64,000 bases of DNA from Pontibacillus sp. HMF3514 (GTDB lineage: Bacteria; Bacillota; Bacilli; Bacillales; BH030062), in contig NZ_CP047393.1 in the NCBI RefSeq assembly GCF_009858175.1, forward strand, positions 1,364,001 to 1,428,000, given 5' to 3'. Each line of letters starts with the position of its first letter. Position 1 is the stretch's first letter. Shown piece after piece: positions 7,829 through 15,698 of the stretch. Both the position numbers and the translations under genes were made by a program. The notes beneath the pieces were generated by a model. The model saw nothing but the letters and a program-made list of their open reading frames with translations, was not told the DNA's origin and ran no database searches.

Positions 7829-8785
7829 TTACTGCCCAGCAGGCATCATGGACTTCATCATAAGTTCATTAAGTTTTTCTTCAAATTGTTTTTGAGTCAT
7901 CGTATTTTCTTCTGTTGGGTCCATAGTAAATTCGATCTCTTCGTTAATGCTTTTATATTGATTTGTTACATTGAGCATAATAGTGCCTTGTTGACCAGTT
8001 TCACTAGCTTCCATTTCAATTGAAATGTCTTCTTTCTTTAGTTGGTTATCTTCAATTGTTGTTTGCATGGAAAATTTGTTGAATGACACATCTTCTAAGC
8101 TTTTCTCAATCTCTTCCTTGCTAGCACCTTGAGGTAACTGGTTGTTCTCTTTTATTGAAGATTCAACTAGTGATATGATTAAATCTTTAACTTGATTTCC
8201 TTTTAAGTCCAGTTCAATCTGATTTTCATTTTTCGTAAATCGGTCTTCAGATAGTGATTTAATCATGTCCATCATCTGTTTATTGTATTGTTCTTGGAGT
8301 TGTTTCTGATCACTATTTTTTGTAGATGCTCTTGCATCTAAAGCCACGTATTCTTTTTCGAATTGAAAGTCAGGTGAAACAGGTAGCATAGGTACCATGC
8401 TCATGGCTTGTTTAATCGTTTCGGTTTTGATGTACACTTTCTGCTTCTTCATGTTGATATGCATGGGAACATCAAGGTTGAAAGACATAGGGCCCTGACT
8501 CGTTTTGATATGTAGTACAGCTTCTGTAATTTCTTTTTTAGTATCAACGCGCACATCAGCTTTAATTTCAGCATTATTGATGAGGCCTAAAAACATTTGA
8601 GCATTTGGAGCATTGTTCATTTTTTCTGACTGAACGTTCACGTCAATTGTTGAACTTGTTTCGTATGTTTTTGCATCCATAAATCCTTCATATGCTTTGA
8701 CATATGTTTCTTTTGCTGACTGTCCGCAGGCGGTAAGTACGAATAATAGTGTTGTTACAGATAGTAAACTTATTAATTTTTTCAT
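7829..8785 (-). CDS. Lipoprotein, LppX/DUF6612-like, unknown function
   Basis: 318 residues. The signal peptide ends in LTACGQS (Cys20), so it is a lipid-anchored extracytoplasmic protein. The mature part alternates beta-type segments with Lys/Glu-rich helices (AYEGFMDAKTYETSSTIDV, DVPMHINMKKQKVYIKTE), the look of LolA/LppX-like or DUF6612 lipoproteins. GGGGGAG lies 5 bases before the ATG. Role unknown; ligand or lipid binding is only a guess from fold appearance. Confidence 0.75.
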   Translation of the reverse strand: MKKLISLLSVTTLLFVLTACGQSAKETYVKAYEGFMDAKTYETSSTIDVNVQSEKMNNAPNAQMFLGLINNAEIKADVRVDTKKEITEAVLHIKTSQGPMSFNLDVPMHINMKKQKVYIKTETIKQAMSMVPMLPVSPDFQFEKEYVALDARASTKNSDQKQLQEQYNKQMMDMIKSLSEDRFTKNENQIELDLKGNQVKDLIISLVESSIKENNQLPQGASKEEIEKSLEDVSFNKFSMQTTIEDNQLKKEDISIEMEASETGQQGTIMLNVTNQYKSINEEIEFTMDPTEENTMTQKQFEEKLNELMMKSMMPAGQ

Positions 8786-8911
8786 GTTGACTCCCCCTGT
8801 ATGTTATTTACACTGAGGGTTAATGTAACATGATTGTAATAATTATGAAATAAGAAATTATTACCTTGTGGAATTATTTGATAAATTAGAGGAGAAAGAG
8901 GGGCAGACGAA

Positions 8912-10216
8912 TTAAATCCCTCCCTTCTTTTTATGCATTACATAACTTGCCCCTCCGATTACACTCAAAAACAACAAACTAACAAAAAAACCAGGCCGAC
9001 TGATTTGGTCTAAAAGTGTACCTGATATTCCAAGAAAGATAAGCACACAACCTATCCAAGTCATTATGTGTTCCACTAAAGATAACTCCATCAACTTCCG
9101 ATACGAAATCAAAATAAATACCCAAGCATACAACAGCATAAGTCCTGCAGCAGTCGTTACATATTCAAACAAGGTTTCAGGTAAGAGGAATGCTAATAAA
9201 ATGGAGACACCCATCATAAGTATCGTGAGCCCAAAAGCAGGAAGCGGAATGTTGAGCTTCCCTTTTTTCGAAAAGAAGGAGGGAGCATCGCCTTCTTCAG
9301 ACATGGTCACCAACATGAAAGTGACTGCATAAAGTGAGGCGACTAGAGTCGAGAATCCAGCAATAATTAGAATTGCATTAAAAAAGTGCGATACCCAGCT
9401 CAAATCATAACTGTTTAAAGCAGTAAGGAATGGACTCTCATCAGCTGAAATATCCGTCCAAGGAACAAGAAATAAAACAAGGATGAAAGAAAGAACATAA
9501 AGAATCGTTAAGGTAAGTAACATAAGTGTCCCAGACTTAGGTGCTTCTTTAGGATTTTTTAAATCACTTGCCATTAGTCCCATCACTTCAATACCGCCGA
9601 ATGCAAAAAAAGCATAAATAAGTGCTCCCCAAATGCCACGTAACCCGTTCGGAAACAAGTCCAAACTTGAAGAAACAGATACAGAGTGATCTCCACGATC
9701 TAACAGGCCCAATAATGCTAAAACTGCCAGAATGATAAACATGACAATAGCAGCAAATTTCATAATCCCGAAGAGGTTCTCCATCCGTTCAACTTGTTGC
9801 ACTCCCATTAAAATAATCACCAATCCGATAGCAGCAAACACGGTTGCGATAATCCAAAGAGGAATGTTCGGAAACCAAAACTTGGAGAAGAGTCCGAGCG
9901 CTGTCAATTGACTTCCCATGATGAGCATCTCAGAGGACCAATAGACCCACCCGCTACAAAAACCAGCCCAAGGGCCAAAAGCCTGCCTCGAATAGGTCCT
10001 GAAAGATCCTTGTTCGGGATGATCAGCTGTTAGTTTAGCGAGAGCGCTAAATACAATTATGGTGCCAAACCCAGCTAGGATAAAAGCAAGGATGAATGAT
10101 GGACCGCTTTTTTCAATAGCGATGCTCGACCCTAGAAAGTAACCTGTTCCGATAATACAGCCTACACCAAATAAGGATAGCTGCCACCACTCCAGTTTTT
10201 TGTGATCATTTTTCAT
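8912..10216 (-). CDS. APC family amino acid permease
   Basis: 434 residues with about 12 membrane segments. The N-terminal GVGCIIGTGYFLGSS (17-31) is the substrate/sodium-binding helix-1 signature of amino acid-polyamine-cation transporters, and FAFGGIEVMGLMASDLKNPKEAP in the middle is the family helix-6 region. Likely cytoplasmic-membrane amino acid uptake. It diverges from the arginine-deiminase-like gene, which could hint at a shared substrate, though nothing in the sequence proves it. GGGAG lies upstream of the ATG. Confidence 0.87.
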   Translation of the reverse strand: MKNDHKKLEWWQLSLFGVGCIIGTGYFLGSSIAIEKSGPSFILAFILAGFGTIIVFSALAKLTADHPEQGSFRTYSRQAFGPWAGFCSGWVYWSSEMLIMGSQLTALGLFSKFWFPNIPLWIIATVFAAIGLVIILMGVQQVERMENLFGIMKFAAIVMFIILAVLALLGLLDRGDHSVSVSSSLDLFPNGLRGIWGALIYAFFAFGGIEVMGLMASDLKNPKEAPKSGTLMLLTLTILYVLSFILVLFLVPWTDISADESPFLTALNSYDLSWVSHFFNAILIIAGFSTLVASLYAVTFMLVTMSEEGDAPSFFSKKGKLNIPLPAFGLTILMMGVSILLAFLLPETLFEYVTTAAGLMLLYAWVFILISYRKLMELSLVEHIMTWIGCVLIFLGISGTLLDQISRPGFFVSLLFLSVIGGASYVMHKKKGGI

Positions 10217-10353
10217 AATCTTCTCTCCCGATATATAATGCTTTTAGTTTGAGGAGTAGTAGAAGGGATTATGTGTAAAAGCGCAGGGTTTAGCATGTTT
10301 TTTCTCTCAATGGAAAAGGTAAAGTTGGAGAGTTTTTTAAAGGAGAATGACAC

Positions 10354-11295
10354 ATGACGATAAAACCGAATTGTTGGAGTGAACATGGTGAGCTTAAAAC
10401 TGTAGTTGTAACAGCACCTTCTGTTTGGAATATTCCTAATCAACAAACCGCAACAGATGTACAATGGGAAAAACCAGTGGATCGAAAAAAGGCGTACAAA
10501 AACCATGAAAAAATGGTCCGTGCCATGGAAAAGGCAGGAGTGAAAGTCATTGATTATGCTGACTATTTACCAAAAGAGTCTCGAGATTTAAATGAGAAGT
10601 TATTAAATCGATATTTTGTTCGAGACCTAGCATGCGTATTTGGAGAAACGGTATTACCTGGGGTAGCAGGAACTTCAATGCGAAAACCAGAATATGTTCA
10701 AGCTCATCAGTTGATGAAGAATTGGTTTGAAGAAGATGTGTTTTTGTATGAAGGGGCTAGCCAAAAGCATCCTATAGAATTTGGGGATGTACTGATTTTA
10801 AATCGAGATGCAGTATTCATTAATGTAGGTATGCGAACAAGTATCGAAAGTGTAGAGCACAGAAAACAAGCTATATTCGATGCTGGTTTTTCTGAGATTG
10901 GAATGATTGATTTACCTAGAAGAGCAGACACCCTTCATTTAGATATGAATTGCAATATGGTGGGGGGAGACATTTTGCTCGCCAAGTCCTATATGCGTTA
11001 TTTGCCTGTGCAGATTGTTACAAGAGAAGGGAAGCAATACATGATGATTCATGATTTTCTGGCACGTCATAAGATTGAAGTGATGTACACATCAAGTGTG
11101 AATAACACCGTAGCTGATATAAATTTTCTTAACTTAGATCCAGAAACCCTTTTGGTCAGCACGCAGGCCAATCAGAAGATTTTTTCAAAAGAATTAAATT
11201 TAAAAAAGAAGCAAGTGATCAAAATTGATGTAGAAGAGTTAGAAAAGGGTGGTGGAGGTATTCGTTGCATGACGCTGCCACTTATTCGTTCTTAA
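10354..11295 (+). CDS. Arginine deiminase/amidinotransferase family protein
   Basis: 313 residues. The guanidino-group-modifying fold is shown by an early FVRDLACVFG, a central LHLDMNCN (catalytic His and Asp) and the C-terminal GGGGIRCMTLP, whose Cys305 is the nucleophile position. Related to B. subtilis YkgA-type proteins. Length and architecture suggest hydrolysis or transfer on a guanidino substrate such as arginine or dimethylarginine; specificity cannot be read. AAAGGAG lies 8 bases before the ATG. Confidence 0.8.
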   Translation: MTIKPNCWSEHGELKTVVVTAPSVWNIPNQQTATDVQWEKPVDRKKAYKNHEKMVRAMEKAGVKVIDYADYLPKESRDLNEKLLNRYFVRDLACVFGETVLPGVAGTSMRKPEYVQAHQLMKNWFEEDVFLYEGASQKHPIEFGDVLILNRDAVFINVGMRTSIESVEHRKQAIFDAGFSEIGMIDLPRRADTLHLDMNCNMVGGDILLAKSYMRYLPVQIVTREGKQYMMIHDFLARHKIEVMYTSSVNNTVADINFLNLDPETLLVSTQANQKIFSKELNLKKKQVIKIDVEELEKGGGGIRCMTLPLIRS

Positions 11296-11315
11296 CTATA
11301 ATAGAGCATTAAAAA

Positions 11316-11344
11316 AAGGACTTCTCATAATGAGAAGTCCTTTA
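11316..11344. terminator. Bidirectional terminator
   Basis: An AAAGGACTTCTCA/TGAGAAGTCCTTT stem lies between the convergent deiminase-like and cold-shock genes. Confidence 0.85.
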
Positions 11345-11356
11345 TTGGTAGTAAGA

Positions 11357-11557
11357 CTACTGCTTAACTACGTTAGAAGCTTGTGGTCCACGGTTACCTT
11401 CTTCGATGTCGAATGTAACAGTTTGACCTTCTTCTAGTGATTTGAAACCTTCTTCTTGAATTGCAGAGAAGTGAACGAATACATCGTCTCCACCCTCAAC
11501 TTCGATGAAACCGAAGCCTTTTTCTGCGTTAAACCATTTTACTGTACCTTTGTTCAT
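11357..11557 (-). CDS. Cold-shock protein, CspA/CspB family
   Basis: 66 residues. Single-stranded nucleic acid-binding OB fold, an RNA chaperone. RNP1-type KGFGFIEV (13-20) and RNP2-type VFVHFS are intact, and length is typical. The start is ATG 11557, preceded by GGAGG 7 bases upstream; a longer in-frame extension has no ribosome site. A leader of 90 bases or more without another gene precedes it, as is common for cold-shock mRNAs. Confidence 0.95.
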   Translation of the reverse strand: MNKGTVKWFNAEKGFGFIEVEGGDDVFVHFSAIQEEGFKSLEEGQTVTFDIEEGNRGPQASNVVKQ

Positions 11558-11652
11558 TTCAATTCCTCCAGGTGCTATCTTAGCACGATATATTACTATT
11601 CTTGCTCTACACAATTATTCAAGATGACAATCACTACTGAATCATTTCTCTT

Positions 11653-11960
11653 TCAATAATCATTACCCGAACAAAAATAATGTAATTTTATTATAACAGA
11701 TGAACCAAGGAATGCAAACATCTGATGAAAAAAGTTTTGGTTTCCTTCTATAAAAGGCTTAACGGCAAGGTTTATAGGTGATTTTTTCATGAGTTTAAAT
11801 TCTGCAGCTATTTGGAATAATTCAATATTTTCTCCATCAAAATCTTTTACTACACGATAGCGCCCAGGCTCTAATTCATAATCCAATTGAGTTAAAGGAA
11901 TGGTTGGTGTGGAATTACTTCCCGGATTAGCACTTAATCCGGTACCTGCTCTTTTTGAGT
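11653..11960 (-). pseudogene. Possible remnant of an unknown gene
   Basis: On the minus strand this stretch reads as protein-like sequence (YELEPGRYRVVKDFDGEN, then ELFQIAAEFKLMKKSP) without internal stops, but no start codon with a ribosome site is present. Upstream the frame runs into the duplicated small-ORF cassette in antisense. I read it as a 3' fragment left after a rearrangement. Family not recognised; it could also be chance coding potential. Confidence 0.25.
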
Positions 11961-12054
11961 ACAAGCTAATCAGTGATGTTACATAAATAAGGCTATGAAT
12001 TTGGTCTGAAGCCCTTATCCTCCTGAAGTATGAGGGAAGTTCGTGCTCGATACC

Positions 12055-12085
12055 GTTAAGAAGAAAAGCGATCACGGATATACTT
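12055..12085 (+). promoter_or_regulatory. Predicted promoter of cassette A
   Basis: TTAAGA, a 17-base spacer and TATACT. The same TTAAGA-N17-TATACT arrangement occurs in copy B, although the spacer sequences differ, which supports it as a functional promoter. Confidence 0.55.
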
Positions 12086-12116
12086 AAATTAACAAGAAAA
12101 CAAGGAGAGATAAAAA

Positions 12117-12170
12117 ATGTTTAACGAATTTGAACTGAGTCAGCAAATAGAAAACCGACGTCCAAGATAA
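12117..12170 (+). CDS. 17-residue peptide A1 ending in RRPR
   Basis: The peptide is MFNEFELSQQIENRRPR. AAGGAG lies 9 bases before the ATG. Its counterpart in copy B is MLNEFELGHQIEERRPK. Substitutions such as GAACTG/GAATTG, CGACGT/CGTCGC and CCA/CCG keep the amino acids, which supports translation. No family recognised. It could be a regulatory leader peptide, a signalling peptide or a RiPP-like precursor. Confidence 0.6.
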   Translation: MFNEFELSQQIENRRPR

Positions 12171-12202
12171 GTGTTTTGCAAATTATACAGGAGGTGAGTT
12201 TA

Positions 12203-12259
12203 ATGGTTGTAAATGAACATGAACTAGAATATTTAATAAGTGAGCGTCGTCCTCGATAG
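12203..12259 (+). CDS. 18-residue peptide A2 ending in SERRPR
   Basis: The peptide is MVVNEHELEYLISERRPR. A perfect AGGAGGTGA site (12189-12197) lies 5 bases before the ATG. Copy B encodes MNIHEIELEYLMSERRPR, with synonymous differences in the RRPR codons. It shares the E-L/I...ERRP ending with A1, so A1 and A2 look like diverged relatives. Function unknown. Confidence 0.6.
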   Translation: MVVNEHELEYLISERRPR

Positions 12260-12300
12260 AAAGAAATAGGATCCAATCCATTAATCGTAGGGGGTGCGTT

Positions 12301-12333
12301 ATGGAAGATACAAAAAAGAGAGAATATCATTAA
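12301..12333 (+). CDS. 10-residue peptide A3 ending in YH
   Basis: The peptide is MEDTKKREYH. AGGGGGTG lies just upstream, and the stop overlaps the base of the terminator stem. Copy B has an 8-residue peptide, MTNTELNH, in the same place. This is the weakest of the three ORFs. Confidence 0.35.
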   Translation: MEDTKKREYH

Positions 12334-12376
12334 CCTTTCTTCTTCTCAATCCATTGTGAAGAAGAAAGGTTTTTTG
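12332..12376 (+). terminator. Terminator of cassette A
   Basis: An AACCTTTCTTCTTC/GAAGAAGAAAGGTT stem with a following T run. Confidence 0.85.
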
Positions 12377-12504
12377 ATTGTTATTCTGTTGGTCTGAAAC
12401 CTTTATCATCCTGAAGTCTGAGAAAAGTTCGTGCTTGGTACCGTTAAGAAAAAATGCTCTCAGAGATATACTTAGATTAACAAGAAAACAAGGAGAGATG
12501 AGTA

Positions 12505-12558
12505 ATGTTAAACGAATTTGAATTGGGTCATCAAATAGAAGAACGTCGCCCGAAATAA
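12505..12558 (+). CDS. 17-residue peptide B1 ending in RRPK
   Basis: The peptide is MLNEFELGHQIEERRPK. AAGGAG lies upstream of the ATG, preceded by the same AACAAGAAAACAAGGAGAG leader as copy A. Paralogue of A1. Confidence 0.6.
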   Translation: MLNEFELGHQIEERRPK

Positions 12559-12589
12559 GTAGGAAACAATAACTAAGGAGGTGAGTGAA

Positions 12590-12646
12590 ATGAATATTCA
12601 TGAAATTGAATTGGAATATCTAATGAGTGAGCGCCGCCCTCGATAA
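12590..12646 (+). CDS. 18-residue peptide B2 ending in SERRPR
   Basis: The peptide is MNIHEIELEYLMSERRPR. AAGGAGGTGA lies 5 bases upstream of the ATG. Paralogue of A2. Confidence 0.6.
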   Translation: MNIHEIELEYLMSERRPR

Positions 12647-12693
12647 TAGTCAGAATGCAACATTATTAGAATAGGTAAGGGGTGCGCTAAGGA

Positions 12694-12720
12694 ATGACAA
12701 ATACAGAACTAAACCATTAA
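12694..12720 (+). CDS. 8-residue peptide B3 ending in NH
   Basis: The peptide is MTNTELNH. It occupies the position of A3 just before the terminator, with a GGGGTGCG stretch upstream in both copies. Very short, so low confidence. Confidence 0.25.
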   Translation: MTNTELNH

Positions 12721-12765
12721 CCTCTCTTCTTCATCCACATTTGCGATGAGGAGGAGAGGTTTTTA
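12719..12765 (+). terminator. Terminator of cassette B
   Basis: A CCTCTCTTCTTC/GAGGAGGAGAGG stem and T run. The arm sequence differs from copy A while the structure is kept. Confidence 0.85.
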
Positions 12766-12848
12766 TATGTATACTAAGTTTTTACGTCTATTTTACGGTA
12801 TTTTTGTATAGATATAGTAGGTTTAATTTCATTGAAAGGAGGAGTTTA

Positions 12849-13223
12849 ATGGGGATCCGTTTTATCGAATTAGCTTCGATATACTTTTTTATTGGGATTG
12901 GGTTAGGAATCTTTATGGAAATGGCTCATGACCATGCATCAATGGGCGTACATGCTCACATAAACCTCGTCGGCTGGGTTTCAATGGCACTTTTTGGACT
13001 TTAATATCATTTCTTCCCACAATTGGCGAATAACAAATTAGGTAAAACCCACTTTTGGCTCCATAACCTTTCGCTACCGTTATTTATGGTAGGACTTGGA
13101 TTCTTGATTTATGGGAATGAATCGTTGTTACTTCTTGTGATTGTGGGGAGTAACGTACTAGCAATTAGTGTGATTGTCTTTGTGGTGAATGTGTTTAAGA
13201 ACTTGAAAGTAGATGCTTCATAA
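12849..13223 (+). pseudogene. Cytochrome-c-oxidase-subunit-I-like small membrane protein, nonsense interrupted
   Basis: A frame of 124 sense codons is split by an in-frame TAA at 13002-13004. Before it, MGIRFIELASIYFFIGIGLG and VHAHINLVGWVSMALFGL; after it, YHFFPQLANNKLGKTHFWLHN and two further hydrophobic segments, ending NVFKNLKVDAS. The whole reads as one member of the small Bacillus membrane proteins annotated as cytochrome-c oxidase-like, with four helices and conserved His residues (HAH, YH, HFW). AAAGGAGG lies before the ATG. Either a recent pseudogene, a sequencing error or readthrough. Confidence 0.75.
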
Positions 13224-13226
13224 ATA

Positions 13227-13264
13227 AAAGGTCAGGTTGCTGAAGTTGCAACCTGACCTTTTTT
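13227..13264 (+). terminator. Terminator after the split membrane gene
   Basis: AAAGGTCAGGTTGC pairs with GCAACCTGACCTTT, followed by a T run. Confidence 0.85.
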
Positions 13265-13302
13265 ATAATAAGAAAACCGAGCTCATCAACGCGAGCTCGG
13301 TT
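13265..13302 (-). terminator. Terminator of the RlpA/DUF3889 gene
   Basis: AACCGAGCTC (13275-13284) pairs with GAGCTCGGTT (13293-13302). On the minus strand the stem is followed by a T-rich run. Confidence 0.75.
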
Positions 13303-13313
13303 CCCAAAAAGCA

Positions 13314-13976
13314 TTAGACTTCTTTCAAATCAAACGATACCACACGACCAGTTTGAGGATTATACGTCACACTTGCCTGAACTTTTATGGTTTCTTGTGA
13401 AGATTGGAGTGTGTACTCATAAACTTCTTTGGTTTGATCACTCGAAATTTCAGTCTTTGAAACCGACTTATAATCTGTAATTTGATAATTTGGGTAAGCC
13501 GTTTGTGTCACATTCATTAAATACTTTCCCCATTCACTGCTTTCTTGTTCAGGTGTAATGGGGGTGATCTGTACGTTAATTATTCCAGCATCAAGATTGG
13601 CTCCTAATGCTTGAAAGGCTTTGCGGTGCAGGTTGATTTTGTTTGGTGGATAGTTGGGTACCTGATCCACTACGGTCACCGTGATTTCTTTCTGATCATC
13701 GGAAGAAAGGTTTTTCACTTTTAATTTTTGACCACACTGGTAAGGTGTATTTTCACCAACAGCAGCGGTCATGTAATTGTTAGTAGACCAAGGTGTGTTA
13801 CATGCAGTTTCAGCCCCGCCTTCAGTCCAAGATGCTTGGCCTTGAACCGATTGTTGACGGTAATAAAAATTCGGATAATAGCCACGTTGATACGGATTAT
13901 AAGGTTGAGGTACATAAGCAACAGGGTAAGGACTGTATACATACGGATTTCCATATTGATCATAAGCATACATCAT
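13314..13976 (-). CDS. RlpA-like double-psi beta-barrel protein with DUF3889 domain
   Basis: 220 residues. A Tyr/Pro/Asn-rich N terminus (about 1-40, repeated NPY/SPY/PYQ motifs) precedes an RlpA/expansin-like double-psi barrel (about 45-140: GQASWTEGGAETACNTPW, VTVVDQVPNYPPNKINLHR) and a C-terminal DUF3889 domain (about 148-220, WGKYLMNVTQTAYPNYQI). No signal peptide is visible. The tyrosine-rich head recalls coat or envelope-associated proteins. The start is ATG 13976, because AAGGAGG lies 7 bases upstream; the ATG at 14000 precedes that site. Confidence 0.8.
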   Translation of the reverse strand: MMYAYDQYGNPYVYSPYPVAYVPQPYNPYQRGYYPNFYYRQQSVQGQASWTEGGAETACNTPWSTNNYMTAAVGENTPYQCGQKLKVKNLSSDDQKEITVTVVDQVPNYPPNKINLHRKAFQALGANLDAGIINVQITPITPEQESSEWGKYLMNVTQTAYPNYQITDYKSVSKTEISSDQTKEVYEYTLQSSQETIKVQASVTYNPQTGRVVSFDLKEV

Positions 13977-14087
13977 ATTCATTCCTCCTTCGGTAGACAT
14001 TCTCCACTATTGATAACGTATGATGTGCATAGCTTGGCTCATGACTGGCAATATTTAAAAACTAAAATAAAACTGGAGGGATTTACC

Positions 14088-14567
14088 TTGAATGAAATGT
14101 GGAGTAAAGTATTACAAAAACTACAAAAGGACATTCCAAAACCATCTTTTGAAACATGGTTATCCAAAACCACGGGCGAAGTGCAAGGGGAAACAATTGT
14201 CGTCCATGCGCCTGATGAATTCGCGAGGGACTGGATTGACGCACGATATAAAGATCTTATCCGAAAAGCTGCCAAAGAAGTGACTGGAAAAGAAGTTAAT
14301 ATTAAGGTGCAGTCAGGTTTGGAGGAAGTTGAACACGTTCAAGTTCAATATGAAGCACCAGCGAAACCTGTGCGATCTCTTGAAGAAAGAGTTACGAGGA
14401 TTGAAGAGCATTTAAACATGAAGGATGAAAAGCAAGAAGACCCTGTTTTCTACATCACAGGGCAAATCCTTGCTCTAGATCAGGAGGCGCAGAAAAAGCT
14501 GATACAAATGCTAAAAAATGAACATGAGCTTCCGATTCAGAAATGGGCGCAAGATAATGAAACATAA
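14088..14567 (+). CDS. Stand-alone DnaA N-terminal-domain protein
   Basis: 159 residues. Residues about 1-65 (EMWSKVLQKLQKDIPKPSFE, then ARDWIDARYKDLI) match DnaA domain I, the module that binds DnaB helicase and regulators. A linker with a coiled-coil stretch (VRSLEERVTRIEEHLN) and a C-terminal helical part follow, and the AAA+ and DNA-binding domains of DnaA are absent. The start is TTG 14088, with GGAGGG 7 bases upstream; the longer frame crosses a divergent gene. It may influence replication initiation or helicase loading, but that is inference from the domain. Confidence 0.8.
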   Translation: MNEMWSKVLQKLQKDIPKPSFETWLSKTTGEVQGETIVVHAPDEFARDWIDARYKDLIRKAAKEVTGKEVNIKVQSGLEEVEHVQVQYEAPAKPVRSLEERVTRIEEHLNMKDEKQEDPVFYITGQILALDQEAQKKLIQMLKNEHELPIQKWAQDNET

Positions 14568-14621
14568 ATCGATAAATCTATGTTAGGATAGTTTCACGAA
14601 GATTTTGGGGGAAGAAGAACA

Positions 14622-15608
14622 ATGACAACCATTAACGATATAGCAAAAATGGCCAACGTATCTCGAACAACCGTATCGAGAGCGTTAAATAATAGTGGAT
14701 ATGTAAGTGAAGATGTTCGAAAAAAAATTATGAACATCGTTGAAGAAACCGGATACATGCCAAGTGTGTCGGCAAAATCTCTGCGTACCAAGCGTTCAGG
14801 TGTTATCGGAATCATTTTGCCACGCATTTCAACAGAAACAGCTAGTCGATTAGTTAACGGAATTAACGATGTCCTATCGAAACAAGGATTTCAAATTTTA
14901 CTAACCGATACAGAACTGCAAAAGGATAAAGAGATCGAATACATTCGCTTGCTGAAAAGTCGTCAGGTTGATGGGATTATTTTATCTGCAACGAATATTA
15001 ACGATGAGCTTTTACAGACCATTCAAGATGTTGACTTACCCTTTGTCTCACTAGGACAAGACTTCCCTGGGGTCACGTCTGTTGTCTATGATGACTACGC
15101 TGCATCTGTTGATGTAACAAACATGTTGATACAGAAAGGATATGACAAAATTGCGTTCATCGGCATAGGGGAAGAGGACCCGTCTGTTGGATATGAACGT
15201 AAACAGGCATATCTTCAAACAATGGCGAAGCATAACTTGCCTATTCAGGATCAGTGGGTTGAAATTGGGGATTTCTCAATTGATTCAGGCTACGAAGGTA
15301 TGAAGCGCATCCTGCAAAATACAAGTGAGCAACCCAATGCTGTTTTTGCCGTTACGGACCGTATGGCGATTGGGGCTATGGAATATTTGAAGGAACAAGG
15401 GTACCGAATTCCAGAAGATATTGCAGTGACAGGGATTGGTGCATCTGTCATGTCAAAATATGTATCCCCTTCTCTGACTACAGTAGACTATTTTAACAAA
15501 GAAGCTGGTGAAGAAGCCGCTCGTGCTCTAATAGCGCAGTTGCAGGGAAAAAATACAAGCAAAAAAATTAAGAATTCCTATAGACTCATTTTGAGAGATA
15601 GTGTATAG
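14622..15608 (+). CDS. scrR: LacI family repressor of the sucrose operon
   Basis: 328 residues. The N-terminal helix-turn-helix TINDIAKMANVSRTTVSRAL (3-22) and a periplasmic-binding-type ligand domain to the end are the LacI/GalR layout. It lies directly before the sucrose PTS, fructokinase and hydrolase genes, with palindromic operators between, so ScrR/SucR function is a strong inference. GGGGGAAG lies before the ATG. An effector such as fructose or a fructose phosphate is likely from known ScrR proteins. Confidence 0.88.
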   Translation: MTTINDIAKMANVSRTTVSRALNNSGYVSEDVRKKIMNIVEETGYMPSVSAKSLRTKRSGVIGIILPRISTETASRLVNGINDVLSKQGFQILLTDTELQKDKEIEYIRLLKSRQVDGIILSATNINDELLQTIQDVDLPFVSLGQDFPGVTSVVYDDYAASVDVTNMLIQKGYDKIAFIGIGEEDPSVGYERKQAYLQTMAKHNLPIQDQWVEIGDFSIDSGYEGMKRILQNTSEQPNAVFAVTDRMAIGAMEYLKEQGYRIPEDIAVTGIGASVMSKYVSPSLTTVDYFNKEAGEEAARALIAQLQGKNTSKKIKNSYRLILRDSV

Positions 15609-15631
15609 TGTGACGTAGAAAAAATCATATA

Positions 15632-15647
15632 TGTAATCGTTCACACA
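15632..15647. promoter_or_regulatory. ScrR-type operator O1 (imperfect)
   Basis: TGTAATCGTTCACACA, a variant of the perfect palindrome at 15761, in the scrR-scrA intergene. Confidence 0.55.
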
Positions 15648-15666
15648 TTATTTTTTTAGAGAAAGA

Positions 15667-15680
15667 TATAACCGCTTTCA
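15667..15680. promoter_or_regulatory. Candidate cre site (CcpA)
   Basis: TATAACCGCTTTCA fits the cre pattern TGWNANCGNTNWCA at all positions but the second. Catabolite control of a sucrose operon is expected in Bacillaceae. Confidence 0.5.
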
Positions 15681-15698
15681 TTTTTATTTTGACAAATA

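Larger units (their letters stand above)
12000..12376 (+). repeat. Copy A of a duplicated small-ORF cassette
   Basis: A unit made of about 70 bases of conserved upstream sequence, a promoter, three tiny ORFs and a terminator. It is repeated as copy B at 12390-12765. Similarity is high over the upstream block and first ORF and patchier between ORFs, which points to an old tandem duplication kept by selection on the coding and promoter parts. Confidence 0.7.
12390..12765 (+). repeat. Copy B of the duplicated small-ORF cassette
   Basis: Same order as copy A: upstream block with TTGGTCTGAA, TTAAGA-N17-TATACT promoter, two RRP-ending peptides, a third mini-ORF and a C/T-rich terminator. Confidence 0.7.

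Noticed and set aside
11964-12075. Minus-strand start of a 140-codon frame across cassette A (and the similar start near 12601)
   Set aside because: No ribosome site, and it runs antisense through the conserved promoter block. Similar starts in both copies simply reflect the duplication.
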